Positions 1 through 7,292 of a stretch of 64,000 nt of DNA are shown here, piece by piece (the stretch's first letter is position 1; every line of letters begins with the position of its first letter). The stretch comes from an uncultured bacterium (lineage in GTDB: Bacteria > Cyanobacteriota > Vampirovibrionia > Gastranaerophilales > Gastranaerophilaceae): positions 164,506 to 228,505 of the forward strand of contig CANENE010000001.1 of the NCBI GenBank assembly GCA_947428835.1. The letters are read 5' to 3'. The translations under genes were made by a program, and so were the position numbers. The notes beneath the pieces were generated by a model, which saw nothing but the letters and a program-made list of their open reading frames with translations, did not search any database and had not been told where the DNA came from.

Positions 1-254
1 TCGCCCATGCCACTGAATGCAGTGACTATCTTAAAGATATGTACAGCAAAAAGAAAGAAAAAATTGAGCTTAAATTTAAAGACGAATATGTTGATAAATA
101 TGAAAAAGGTACAAACGATAATATGATACCGGCTATTGTCCATGGAACAGGCTATATGAAGCTTCAAGACTATGGAAATAATATTCCTGTTTTTTATATA
201 TGTATGATGAAAAACAACGGCAAAGTCAACTGGGGCTACGTAATTCTTCATTAA
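1..254 (+). CDS. Hypothetical protein, 5'-truncated by window edge
   Basis: The frame is open from the first bases of the window (codons start at position 3) to the TAA at 252-254, so this is the C-terminal part of a longer protein. An internal ATG at 39 is probably not the start, because residues upstream of it (AHATECSDYLKD) read as continuous coding sequence. The visible part is charged and Lys-rich, with a closing segment that looks like beta strands (FYICMMKNNGKVNWGYVIL). I do not recognise the family. It lies just upstream of polysaccharide genes on the same strand. Confidence 0.6.
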   Translation, partial: AHATECSDYLKDMYSKKKEKIELKFKDEYVDKYEKGTNDNMIPAIVHGTGYMKLQDYGNNIPVFYICMMKNNGKVNWGYVILH

Positions 255-288
255 CGTCAAGAAACAAATCGGGTTTAAAAATAAACAT

Positions 289-1122
289 ATGAAAAGAATT
301 GCAGTATTTGCGCATTATGATAAGAACAACATAATTGAAAATTATGTTGTATATTATTTAAAAGAGCTCAAAAAGGTAGCTGATAGTATAGTTTTTGTTT
401 CGGATTGTAGTTTGGAAAATGATGAAATAAAAAAAATTTCAGATATTACATCTTATAATATATGCAAAAAGCATGGCGAATACGACTTTGGCTCATATAA
501 AAAAGGGTTTTTATATTTAAGAGAAAATGACCTTTTAAAAGATTATGATGAAGTAGTTTTTGCAAACGATTCCTGTTATGCGCCGATATTTCCGTTTAAA
601 AAAGTATTTGATAAAATGGAAAATTCTAATTGTGATTTTTGGGGAATGAATTGCAATAACATAGATGTTTCTTATCATATACAAAGCTTCTTTCTTGTTT
701 TTAGAAAGAAGGTATTTTTATCCGAGGCTTTTAATAATTTTGTAGATACAATTACAAAAAAAGAAACTAAAGACAAAATCATTGAAGACTATGAAATAGG
801 TTTATCCAAGCTTCTTATGAAGCTTGATTTTAAATCGGATTGTTATATAAAAGAACCGATAGATAGAGTCCTTACTTATAATGTCTTTAAACAAAATAAC
901 CCTTTGATTAAAACCTGCGCTGTTGATGGCGCTTATAATTTTTTTGTAAATATTGCAATAAAAAATACCAATTACCCGAAAGATTTAATTTTTGAGGCAA
1001 AAAGATATAAGCAAACTAAAAAACAGTTTTCAAAAAACTTTGATATTCTAAAAAAGCTCATAATAAGATTGCATCTGAATAAAAAAGAACTATATATATT
1101 TAACAAAAAAATCAACTTTTAA
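289..1122 (+). CDS. RgpF-like rhamnan synthesis F family protein
   Basis: A 277-residue protein resembling the RgpF (rhamnan synthesis protein F) glycosyltransferase-associated family. That family takes part in assembling rhamnose-rich or other cell-surface polysaccharides. The typical opening is visible (MKRIAVFAHYD, then an acidic DYDEVVFANDS segment near residues 85-97 and DFWGMN around 120), as is the SFFLVFRKKVF stretch near 135. No signal peptide or membrane segment is seen, so it is probably a cytoplasmic enzyme. It follows the truncated first gene by about 35 nt and faces a GT4 gene on the opposite strand, which fits a surface-glycan locus. The sugar specificity cannot be read from the sequence. 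Confidence 0.72.
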   Translation: MKRIAVFAHYDKNNIIENYVVYYLKELKKVADSIVFVSDCSLENDEIKKISDITSYNICKKHGEYDFGSYKKGFLYLRENDLLKDYDEVVFANDSCYAPIFPFKKVFDKMENSNCDFWGMNCNNIDVSYHIQSFFLVFRKKVFLSEAFNNFVDTITKKETKDKIIEDYEIGLSKLLMKLDFKSDCYIKEPIDRVLTYNVFKQNNPLIKTCAVDGAYNFFVNIAIKNTNYPKDLIFEAKRYKQTKKQFSKNFDILKKLIIRLHLNKKELYIFNKKINF

Positions 1123-1150
1123 TTTTTAATAAAAGCAATTTGGCATGTGT

Positions 1151-2455
1151 TTATTTTTTGTTTTTTCTCGTAATTTTGATACCAAAAATATGGATAATTT
1201 TTTTGTCAGTACCTATTTTTTTCTTAATTGAAAAAATTTTCTCTAAAAAACTAAATTTCTGCATATACTGTTTTTTTGTAAGTTCGGCCATTTCTTGAAC
1301 AGGAAATAATTCATATTTATTTTTGACTGAATTTTGGTTTGTATCTGCCCTAAAGTCTCCATTTAAACTATCTTCTATTGCGTTAAGCCACATTTTATTT
1401 ATTTCTTTTTCATTATATTTTTGAACTTCTTTAATTGTGTTTTGGCTGAATTCTTTTCTTGTTTCTTTGTTTGTTATTAATTTTTCGATTTTTAATGCAA
1501 AATCTTTGTAATCTCTTTGAGCAAGCAAGCCGTTATAATTATCTATAATAAGCTCATTTACGCCCGAACACCCACACAACCCAAGGCAGGGCAATCCCAC
1601 GCTTTGCGCTTCTATAAGCCCCATAGGAAAACCTTCAAAGAAGGATGGAAACACACAAAAATCATATTTTAGAAAATTTTCAATCGGTGCTTTTGTTATG
1701 CCTTTAAAATGAATTTGCTTGTCTAGCTTCAATTTTTTTGTAAGGTTAATAAGTTCATCTAAATAATCTTGTTTGCCCTGCCCCCAAATATCTATAGACC
1801 AGTCTTTATATTTAGAAGCAATTATATTGAATGAATTTATTAAAAATTCCAATCCTTTGCAGTTATCTATTCTTGATAAATATACTATTTTTTTGTGCTC
1901 AATTTCATTATCTATAAACTTTTTTTGATTTTTAGCAAAATTTGGAATGCAGATAGAATTATCTTTCATATACTTTGGAAGCAGGTTTTTATAGCTATCA
2001 AATAAAACCTGGGCTTTGGTATTTTTATAATACGGTTTTAGATTTTCTTCCATTTTATTATCACAAGCAAAATAAAAATCGGGTCTTGAGCGAAACATTA
2101 ATATTCTTGGGATTTTATCAAAATCCTTTTTTAATTTTGATTTATTATAGAGGCTTGGGAAAAAATACACCAGCATATCGGGGTTTTCATCTTTAATTAA
2201 GGCATTAATTGATTTACTGAAAGATTTAAAATGTTTGCCATAGTATTTAAGATTTATAAATTTAATACCCTCTCTAAGTCCAAAGGGTCTTTGGTTTGAA
2301 TTCGCCTCGCATATTGCATAAACATCATAATTATTTTCAAAAAGCAGTTTACAGAAATTATTGAATGAAGTAATTGCTCCTCCAATGGTATCAACTATAT
2401 CAGACTGACTGATTACAAATATTTTTTTTCGAAAACAAATTTTTTTTATTTCCAT
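1151..2455 (-). CDS. Glycosyltransferase family 4 protein
   Basis: A 434-residue GT-B fold glycosyltransferase. The N-terminal half carries the glycine-rich loop after the first strand (SQSDIVDTIGGAITSF). The C-terminal Glycos_transf_1 domain (about residues 185-350) has the expected VYLSRIDNCKGLEFLI and the donor-binding FPSFFEGFPMGLIEAQSVG, where the EGFP and E of the EX7E motif lie. It probably adds a sugar to a surface polysaccharide at the cytoplasmic face of the membrane. A GGAAG ribosome-binding site lies about 12 nt upstream of the ATG on the minus strand. The C-terminal ~80 residues are basic and variable. It is convergent with the RgpF-like gene and divergent from the DXD glycosyltransferase. 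Confidence 0.85.
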   Translation of the reverse strand: MEIKKICFRKKIFVISQSDIVDTIGGAITSFNNFCKLLFENNYDVYAICEANSNQRPFGLREGIKFINLKYYGKHFKSFSKSINALIKDENPDMLVYFFPSLYNKSKLKKDFDKIPRILMFRSRPDFYFACDNKMEENLKPYYKNTKAQVLFDSYKNLLPKYMKDNSICIPNFAKNQKKFIDNEIEHKKIVYLSRIDNCKGLEFLINSFNIIASKYKDWSIDIWGQGKQDYLDELINLTKKLKLDKQIHFKGITKAPIENFLKYDFCVFPSFFEGFPMGLIEAQSVGLPCLGLCGCSGVNELIIDNYNGLLAQRDYKDFALKIEKLITNKETRKEFSQNTIKEVQKYNEKEINKMWLNAIEDSLNGDFRADTNQNSVKNKYELFPVQEMAELTKKQYMQKFSFLEKIFSIKKKIGTDKKIIHIFGIKITRKNKK

Positions 2456-2551
2456 AATATCAAAATTCTTCCAACTGAAATTCTACCATAAACTGCAAAA
2501 TGAATTCAAAGTTTTATATAAAAATAAATTAATTATGATATTATAAAGATT

Positions 2552-3400
2552 ATGAAAGAAATGAAACTTGGAATATCCTATAATTTGTTTGATGGCGAAG
2601 AACTTTTGGAATCTTCTATTCGAGCCATTCGAAGTGAAGCATTTTATGTAAGTGTTGTTTATCAAACAAAATCATATTATGGCAATTTGGCAGATAATAA
2701 TATTGAAAACTATCTTAAATCTTTAATTGAAAAAGGGCTTATTGATGAGATATATCATTATGACAAAGGCTTTAGTCATAAAGACAAACACCATTTTGAA
2801 ATACAAAAAAGAAATATAGGTCTTGAAATTTCTAAAAAAGCAGGCTGCAGCCATTATTTGAGTATGGATGTAGATGAATTTTATGATGCAAAACAACTTA
2901 AAAAGGCAAAAGAATATATCCTTAGAAAAAACATAAAAACAAGTGCTGTTTCTATTGTCGAATACTTAAAAGAGCCCATTTATAAACTTGTAAACAGCTA
3001 CACATATACACCCGATGTGCCATATAATTTTTATGTTCCTTTTATTATGAAAATACATAAAATCAGTTTTAAAAATCAAAAACACAATAAAAAATGGTAC
3101 CCATGCGTGGTTGATCCGACAAGAGCATTAAATAACAGAGAAAAATTTTATCTTTTTTCTGTTCAAGATATTGTTATGCATCATATGTCAACGATTAGAA
3201 ACGATTTAAATAAAAAATATAATAATTCAAATTTCAACCTTGGAGATGATAAAGTCTTAAATAAAATTCGAAAACTTCAAGATAGTATTTTAAATTGGAC
3301 ATTTGAAGAAAATCAAATCAGCGAAAAATATTCAATATTTGAAAACAAGCTTGTCGAAAAAACCGAAAATCATTTTAATATAAATCTAAAAAACAAATAA
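2552..3400 (+). CDS. Glycosyltransferase-like protein with DXD motif
   Basis: A 282-residue protein with features of an inverting GT-A-type glycosyltransferase. These are an N-terminal strand (KLGISYNLFDGEELLESSI), a central DVDEF motif that fits the metal/nucleotide-sugar DXD site (about residues 109-113), and a late HHMSTIRND stretch with possible catalytic histidines. No membrane segment is visible. The start at 2552 has no Shine-Dalgarno; a TATTAT box at 2539-2544 ends 7 nt before it, so the message may be leaderless. A second ATG at 2561 is possible. The 3' end overlaps the convergent XRE gene by 15 nt. A role in surface-glycan synthesis is inferred from the neighbours. Confidence 0.68.
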   Translation: MKEMKLGISYNLFDGEELLESSIRAIRSEAFYVSVVYQTKSYYGNLADNNIENYLKSLIEKGLIDEIYHYDKGFSHKDKHHFEIQKRNIGLEISKKAGCSHYLSMDVDEFYDAKQLKKAKEYILRKNIKTSAVSIVEYLKEPIYKLVNSYTYTPDVPYNFYVPFIMKIHKISFKNQKHNKKWYPCVVDPTRALNNREKFYLFSVQDIVMHHMSTIRNDLNKKYNNSNFNLGDDKVLNKIRKLQDSILNWTFEENQISEKYSIFENKLVEKTENHFNINLKNK

Positions 3401-3598
3401 ATCTTTAACTTCAATATTAAAATATTTGGCAATTAGAGCAATTTTATCAAGCGTTATATTTATTTTACCTTTTTCAAGTTTTGAAATATAGGAATTATCA
3501 AAACCCAATTCTAAAGACAACTCCTCTCTTCTAAGGTGCTTTTCTTTTCTTAGTTTAGTAATGTTTTTTGCAAAAATTTCTCTAATTTTTGGACTCAT
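3386..3598 (-). CDS. Small XRE-family helix-turn-helix regulator
   Basis: A 70-residue protein made almost entirely of one HTH_XRE domain. It has the helix 2-helix 3 pattern (RREELSLELGFDNSYISKLEKG) and the closing IALIAKYFNIEVKDLF typical of the family. It is cytoplasmic and DNA binding. It is divergent from the pilin-like gene at 3707, with only 108 nt between the starts, so it may regulate that gene or itself. A CATAAT box (plus-strand complement 3605-3610) sits 6 nt before the ATG and no Shine-Dalgarno is present, so the message may be leaderless. The 3' end overlaps the convergent glycosyltransferase gene. Confidence 0.85.
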   Translation of the reverse strand: MSPKIREIFAKNITKLRKEKHLRREELSLELGFDNSYISKLEKGKINITLDKIALIAKYFNIEVKDLFVF

Positions 3599-3599
3599 A

Positions 3600-3628
3600 T
3601 TCCAATTATGAAATATATGTGCTATAAT
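3600..3628 (+). promoter_or_regulatory. Sigma-70-type promoter of the pilin-like gene
   Basis: TTCCAA (3600-3605), a 17-nt spacer and TATAAT (3623-3628) preceded by TGC, giving an extended -10. Transcription would start near 3635, about 70 nt before the ATG. It overlaps the divergent XRE promoter. A short inverted repeat, GTCC-N9-GGAC, lies downstream at about 3643-3659 in the leader and could be an operator. Confidence 0.5.
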
Positions 3629-3706
3629 TTACAGGAATGTCAGTCCAATTTTTTCGGACAATATATTTAATCAACACAAAATAACACTAATTTAAGGAAC
3701 GAACTT

Positions 3707-5287
3707 ATGAAAAACAAAGCTTTTTTAAAAAAGCATGCTTTGCATCTTGAAAATGCAAAGTGCGCATTTTCTCTAGTCGAGCTTTTGGTAAGCTTGATTA
3801 TAATATCTCTTTTAATTGGAGCATTTGCTCCGATTATCACAAAGAAATTAAAAGCATCGGATGTCACAGTCGGAAGCTTTTCAAGTAAAAAAGAAGAAAC
3901 TGAACCGGCTTCAAGACCGCCGGCAAAAGAAGACTGCGATAAATTAAATGCCGTATTTATTCCTGCGTCTATGAATGATGGAGTTAAAAATATTTGTGTT
4001 ACAAAGTTTAATATAGGAGATGATCCGAATTATTCAAAAGATAAAATAGCAACAGATACAAGCATAACTTTTGTACCTGCAGGTACGACCTGTTCTGATA
4101 ATCTATGTTGCTGGTATGGAAATACCGCTATTCAAAATACATGTACAAATGTTGGAGGAGTTTATTCAGGATGCAATAGGACGGTTTGCAAATGGTGGGC
4201 TGCAAACAAAGCCTGTGCTTTTTACGCTCCAAACGGAACTAAAGCAGGAGATTGGAAGCTGCCTGATAATTCCGCTTCAATGGCTAATTGGTATCCAACG
4301 TATTCTACGGCAAGTACCGGTCTTATGCTTTGCGATCTTCAAGCGTCAGGTAGTTCCGCTTCTTTGTGTGCTAATGCAGGTAACTGTCCCGGTTCTCATA
4401 CTAATTACTGTAATTCATACCATGTATGGGCTCGAAGCGATAGCGGCAGTAACGCTCAAAACAGGCACTTGCATAGTGGTGTTTGGTATGATAATTCACA
4501 CGATAAGGCGCACGCCTTTAGTGCAAGATGCATATTAGATACGGTTGCAAATGATTTTGGAAAAGAAGAGGAAAAAGACCCCGCTCCAAAATCACAGGAA
4601 GACTGCGACAAAATCGCACCGCACACTACGTTTATAGATAAAAAATACAATGACGGATTTCACAATGTCTGTGTAACTAAATACAATGTCGGAGATTCAG
4701 GCGGCCCTTCTTTGGGACCAAATGTTATTCAAGGCGGAAACGGGAAATGTGCAAATGGTTACTGTTGTTGGCAAAATATAACAACATCAAGCTTATGCGG
4801 AGGAAAAAATTCAGACAGTGTATATAGCGGGTGTAATAGGGCAGTATGTCAATGGAAAGCAGGAAAAATAAGCTGCCAAAACTGGGCGCCAAACGGAAAA
4901 TATAAAGGCTATTGGAGACTTCCGACTAAAGAAGAGGCCGACGGATGGGCAATAACTATGAATTCATATGATGCAAAGGGAATACCGATGCTTTCAAGCG
5001 CTATGGGTTCAAAAGGATTGCAGTTTTGTATTTATTCGGAAGCAACGGTAAATGATGAAATATATTGTTTATATAATAGCAGCGCTTGTGCAGGAGCAGA
5101 ACCGGAAGGTATAAGAGCCAACTATTGCACACCATCAAGTATGTTTACATCAACATTTCATAATGAAGGCAGTGTCTATAGTTTAGGGTTTTTATACAAA
5201 AAGACAGAAGTAGGAAATGATTCTGAACCTAATACCGCCCGCTCTGTCCGCTGTGTATATGATGGCTATGACCATAGCGAAGAGTAG
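3707..5287 (+). CDS. Type IV pilin-like protein with two FISUMP/DUF1566-like repeats
   Basis: A 526-residue protein with a class III prepilin signal: a basic leader ending KCA, then FSLVELLVSLIIISLLIGAF. Cleavage is predicted before Phe21, with Glu at +5 of the mature form. The -1 residue is Ala instead of the usual Gly. The body holds two homologous Cys-rich domains (about residues 76-285 and 297-520). Each has DCDK near its start, a CCW motif, VYSGCNR-VC-W, W(K/R)LP and an ending like ARCILD/VRCVYD. The WRLPTKEE-type core resembles DUF1566/FISUMP domains. It is probably a surface-exposed minor pilin or pseudopilin with a binding or adhesive head. An AAGGAAC ribosome-binding site precedes the ATG. 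No pilus assembly genes are in the window. Confidence 0.82.
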   Translation: MKNKAFLKKHALHLENAKCAFSLVELLVSLIIISLLIGAFAPIITKKLKASDVTVGSFSSKKEETEPASRPPAKEDCDKLNAVFIPASMNDGVKNICVTKFNIGDDPNYSKDKIATDTSITFVPAGTTCSDNLCCWYGNTAIQNTCTNVGGVYSGCNRTVCKWWAANKACAFYAPNGTKAGDWKLPDNSASMANWYPTYSTASTGLMLCDLQASGSSASLCANAGNCPGSHTNYCNSYHVWARSDSGSNAQNRHLHSGVWYDNSHDKAHAFSARCILDTVANDFGKEEEKDPAPKSQEDCDKIAPHTTFIDKKYNDGFHNVCVTKYNVGDSGGPSLGPNVIQGGNGKCANGYCCWQNITTSSLCGGKNSDSVYSGCNRAVCQWKAGKISCQNWAPNGKYKGYWRLPTKEEADGWAITMNSYDAKGIPMLSSAMGSKGLQFCIYSEATVNDEIYCLYNSSACAGAEPEGIRANYCTPSSMFTSTFHNEGSVYSLGFLYKKTEVGNDSEPNTARSVRCVYDGYDHSEE

Positions 5288-5317
5288 GTTTTGATTTCAT
5301 ATTTAATTGTGTTAGAT

Positions 5318-5348
5318 GAGGCTTGTGACAATTCAAGCCTCTTTTTTT
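5318..5348 (+). terminator. Rho-independent terminator after the pilin-like gene
   Basis: An 8-bp stem (GAGGCTTG 5318-5325 with CAAGCCTC 5334-5341), an 8-nt loop and a T7 run follow the stop codon by 30 nt. Confidence 0.85.
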
Positions 5349-5411
5349 GGATTGCAACGAGTTTTTAAAAAATTCTCGCAATGATGATTGTTCACATTTT
5401 AGCGCACATTT

Positions 5412-5507
5412 GTCATTGCGAACGGAGTGAAGCAATCCAGTTCCCAGATGTCTGTATACATACCTTAATGTACTGGATTGCCACGCAGCAAAGCTGCTCG
5501 CAATGAC
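5412..5507. repeat. MITE-like palindromic element, about 96 bp
   Basis: Terminal inverted repeats GTCATTGCGA (5412-5421) and TCGCAATGAC (5498-5507) are perfect over 10 bp. An inner pair, GCAATCCAGT (5432-5441) and ACTGGATTGC (5472-5481), is also perfect. Related sequence recurs near 6.8, 10.8 and 63.4 kb. It lies in the 376-nt gap between two plus-strand genes and shows no convincing coding capacity. Confidence 0.75.
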
Positions 5508-5528
5508 ATAGCTACGCATTAATTTAAA

Positions 5529-5615
5529 CATACGTCACTGCAAGAGAACGTAAGTGACCGTGGCAGTCCAGTTCCGTGGTAATAGTATACCAACATCTTA
5601 TTGGACTATCATGAC
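5529..5615. repeat. Dispersed intergenic repeat, second unit
   Basis: It begins CATACGTCACTGCAAGAG and contains GTGGCAGTCCAGTTCCGT. It is nearly identical over its first 50 nt to the copy at 6843-6955. It ends in an ATCATGAC half-site resembling the ends of the element at 5412-5507. It is non-coding and appears to be another member or fragment of the same family. Confidence 0.7.
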
Positions 5616-5663
5616 CTTCTCTTTAACTAACAATTTTAATTTATTTTGTGTTTTAATTAATAT

Positions 5664-6665
5664 ATGGAGCTTGATTCTATAAAACCAAACTATCTAATGC
5701 AAAATAATCCACTATCAAAACCTAATCTGGAAGATGTGGATAAAAAAGCGCCGAATACCAATAACAAAGAGGGGAATAGGAAAATTGTGGCAGTATCACT
5801 TGCAGGATTAAGTTTGCTTGCAATTTCCATTATGGCAGCTGTCAAATTAAACAGTAATAAAGCTATAGATAATGCCAAAAATATTTTTGATAAAGCAACG
5901 GACAATCTTGATGCAACAGTACAGAAATATTTAGATACTCTTAAAATTTCTTGCGAAAATTCAAGCAATGAAGAGGCAGCAAGAAAACTTGCAAAGGCAA
6001 GTGGGAATATGCTGTATAATACACAAAGGATGTTTTATGTGCTTAATTCAGAAAAACCAAGACCACTGCGTCTTGAAATAGATCCAAAAAAATACTTCAA
6101 ACAGGCAAACTTGGATATTATTGATGGCAAAATAGTGCAGGAAGTTAAAATTGACTATTCACATTTAAATGAAGAAAAAACAAGAATAGATGGAATTATA
6201 GGGCAATGGAAGGATTTTTATAATAATTTTGTACAAAATAAAAATAAGAATGAAACAACAGCAAAAGAAGCAGTTGATGCATTCTTGTCCAAACATAAAA
6301 TACAAAAAATAGAAGATAGAGAAATTAATTCACGGTTATCTCAAGCACAAAGATTGCAAAACAGAAGAAAAGATGATTTAAATTTGCTTAATGCAGCATA
6401 TGACAACTATGCGCAAATAGCAAAGAAGTATGGCAGCGACATTGAAACTGCTGTAAATAAGCAGGTAGACGAAGAAGGCAAGGCGCTAATTAGAGAGCTT
6501 GTAAATAATATAGAAACAGCAGATGATAGCAGACATTTAAAATTCGTTTATTATGATGATCCAAATCTCGATATAAAAGAGAAAGTGCTATTTGTAGAAA
6601 CAAACGGAGGTATTGAAATACCCGGTATCTTTGTAACAGAACATAAAAAAAGGGGGGGGGAGTAG
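5664..6665 (+). CDS. Membrane-anchored coiled-coil protein ending in a G9 tract
   Basis: A 333-residue protein of unknown function. A polar N-terminus (about 35 residues) is followed by one hydrophobic segment (IVAVSLAGLSLLAISIMAAV, about residues 41-60) and a long charged, mostly helical region, so it is probably a single-pass protein with a large soluble domain. The gene ends in A7 (6645-6651) and G9 (6652-6660), read as Lys-Lys-Arg-Gly-Gly-Glu-stop. If one G is lost, the frame stays open to a TAA at 6737-6739 and adds a plausible tail (VGYKLFDDFQGTISKILKF then TLLNKR). The annotated end may therefore be a phase-OFF or frameshifted form. No Shine-Dalgarno is seen before the ATG. Confidence 0.65.
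   Translation: MELDSIKPNYLMQNNPLSKPNLEDVDKKAPNTNNKEGNRKIVAVSLAGLSLLAISIMAAVKLNSNKAIDNAKNIFDKATDNLDATVQKYLDTLKISCENSSNEEAARKLAKASGNMLYNTQRMFYVLNSEKPRPLRLEIDPKKYFKQANLDIIDGKIVQEVKIDYSHLNEEKTRIDGIIGQWKDFYNNFVQNKNKNETTAKEAVDAFLSKHKIQKIEDREINSRLSQAQRLQNRRKDDLNLLNAAYDNYAQIAKKYGSDIETAVNKQVDEEGKALIRELVNNIETADDSRHLKFVYYDDPNLDIKEKVLFVETNGGIEIPGIFVTEHKKRGGE
6652..6660 (+). repeat. Homopolymeric G9 tract (candidate contingency locus)
   Basis: Nine consecutive G follow seven A at the 3' end of the membrane-anchored protein gene. This is the longest G run noticed in an AT-rich window. It sits exactly where a 1-nt change would extend the protein by about 25 residues. Confidence 0.8.
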
Positions 6666-6782
6666 GCTACAAATTATTCGACGATTTTCAGGGTACTATT
6701 AGCAAAATCTTAAAATTCACTTTGTTGAATAAGAGATAAATTTGGCTACAGTTTTTTGTACTTGTTTTCCTGCTTTATTGTT

Positions 6783-6822
6783 CTGGATTGCCACGAGGCA
6801 ATTTTTTGCCTCTCGCAATGAC
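6783..6822. repeat. Half-copy of the GGATTGCC...CGCAATGAC repeat
   Basis: CTGGATTGCCACGAGGCAA, a T-rich loop, then TTGCCTCTCGCAATGAC. It matches the right half of the MITE-like element at 5412-5507 and forms its own hairpin (GAGGCAA/TTGCCTC). Confidence 0.7.
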
Positions 6823-6842
6823 GGTGCTGCACTTTAATTTAT

Positions 6843-6955
6843 ACATACGTCACTGCAAGAGAACGTAAGTGACCATGGCAGTCCAGTTCCGTCGTGTCCA
6901 TATGCCTACATCTTCCCGAATTGTCATGGCATATTAAAATATACCTCGCAATGAC
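6843..6955. repeat. Dispersed intergenic repeat, second copy
   Basis: It starts with the same ACATACGTCACTGCAAGAG and GGCAGTCCAGTTCCGT as the unit at 5529. It continues with CTACATCTTCCCGAATTG, a stretch shared with the copy near 63.4 kb, and ends in CTCGCAATGAC. A short open frame across it is an artefact of the repeat. Confidence 0.7.
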
Positions 6956-6977
6956 GATAATTATAATAAGATATAAT

Positions 6978-7126
6978 AAACCAAGAAATAATTTGGGTCC
7001 GGTGACTCTGCCGAAAAAAAGTTGCCTTGAATGGCAAGTTTTTTGAGAGGGCATAAGCGAAGCGATTGCTCCCGACGGACCTCTTTGCTTTTCATTCACA
7101 AACCAAGAAATAATTTGGGTCCGGTG
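6978..7126. repeat. 27-nt direct repeats, one overlapping the tRNA-Lys 3' end
   Basis: A 27-nt sequence beginning AAACCAAGAAATAATTTGGG occurs at 6978-7004 and again at 7100-7126, a period of 122 nt. The second copy contains the last 11 nt of the tRNA-Lys gene (discriminator and acceptor 3' strand, complement) plus its downstream flank. The first copy is a truncated duplicate. The sequence between carries a small hairpin (TTGCC/GGCAA) but no gene. It could be a tandem duplication or the scar of an element integrated at the tRNA 3' end. Confidence 0.75.
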
Positions 7127-7188
7127 GGACTCGAACCCACGACCAAGTGATTAAGAGTCACCTGCTCTACCAACTGAGCTACAAACCC
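7116..7188 (-). tRNA. tRNA-Lys (anticodon CTT)
   Basis: On the minus strand the sequence folds as a 73-nt cloverleaf. The acceptor is GGGTTTG/CGGACCC with discriminator A. The D arm is GCTC...GAGC, the anticodon stem GGTGA/TCACT carries loop CTCTTAA (anticodon CTT), and the T arm is GTGGG-TTCGAGT-CCCAC. The acceptor has two G-T pairs. CCA is not encoded. The 3' end overlaps one copy of the 27-nt direct repeat. Confidence 0.96.
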
Positions 7189-7257
7189 AAAATTATATCT
7201 ATAATATAAAATAATCACATACAAAAATCAACCAAATTACGCCCTAATTTTAAAATA

Positions 7258-7286
7258 TTGTTCAGCCAAGATATTTATACTATAAT
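7258..7286 (+). promoter_or_regulatory. dnaX promoter, predicted leaderless
   Basis: TTGTTC (7258-7263), a 17-nt spacer and a perfect TATAAT (7281-7286). The -10 box ends 6 nt before the dnaX ATG, so transcription should start at or next to the A of the start codon. No Shine-Dalgarno is present. Confidence 0.7.
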
Positions 7287-7292
7287 CATTAT

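Noticed and set aside
4071..4538. Plus-strand 155-codon frame inside the pilin-like gene
   Set aside because: The main frame has the prepilin signal and two aligned repeats; this alternative frame has no start signal or family match.
3937..5270. Repeated sequence as a CRISPR array or tandem satellite
   Set aside because: The repeats are about 650 nt long, diverged and in frame; they are duplicated protein domains.
5229..5531. Minus-strand open frame of 100 codons across the repeat after the pilin gene
   Set aside because: It crosses the terminator and MITE-like element; its composition follows the repeat and it has no family features.
6839..7099. Minus-strand open frame of 86 codons before tRNA-Lys
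   Set aside because: It lies wholly within repeat DNA and the direct-repeat scar, with no ribosome-binding site or recognisable protein.
6978..7126. Intact integrated mobile element at tRNA-Lys
   Set aside because: Only about 95 nt lies between the repeats and no integrase or other mobility gene is in the window.
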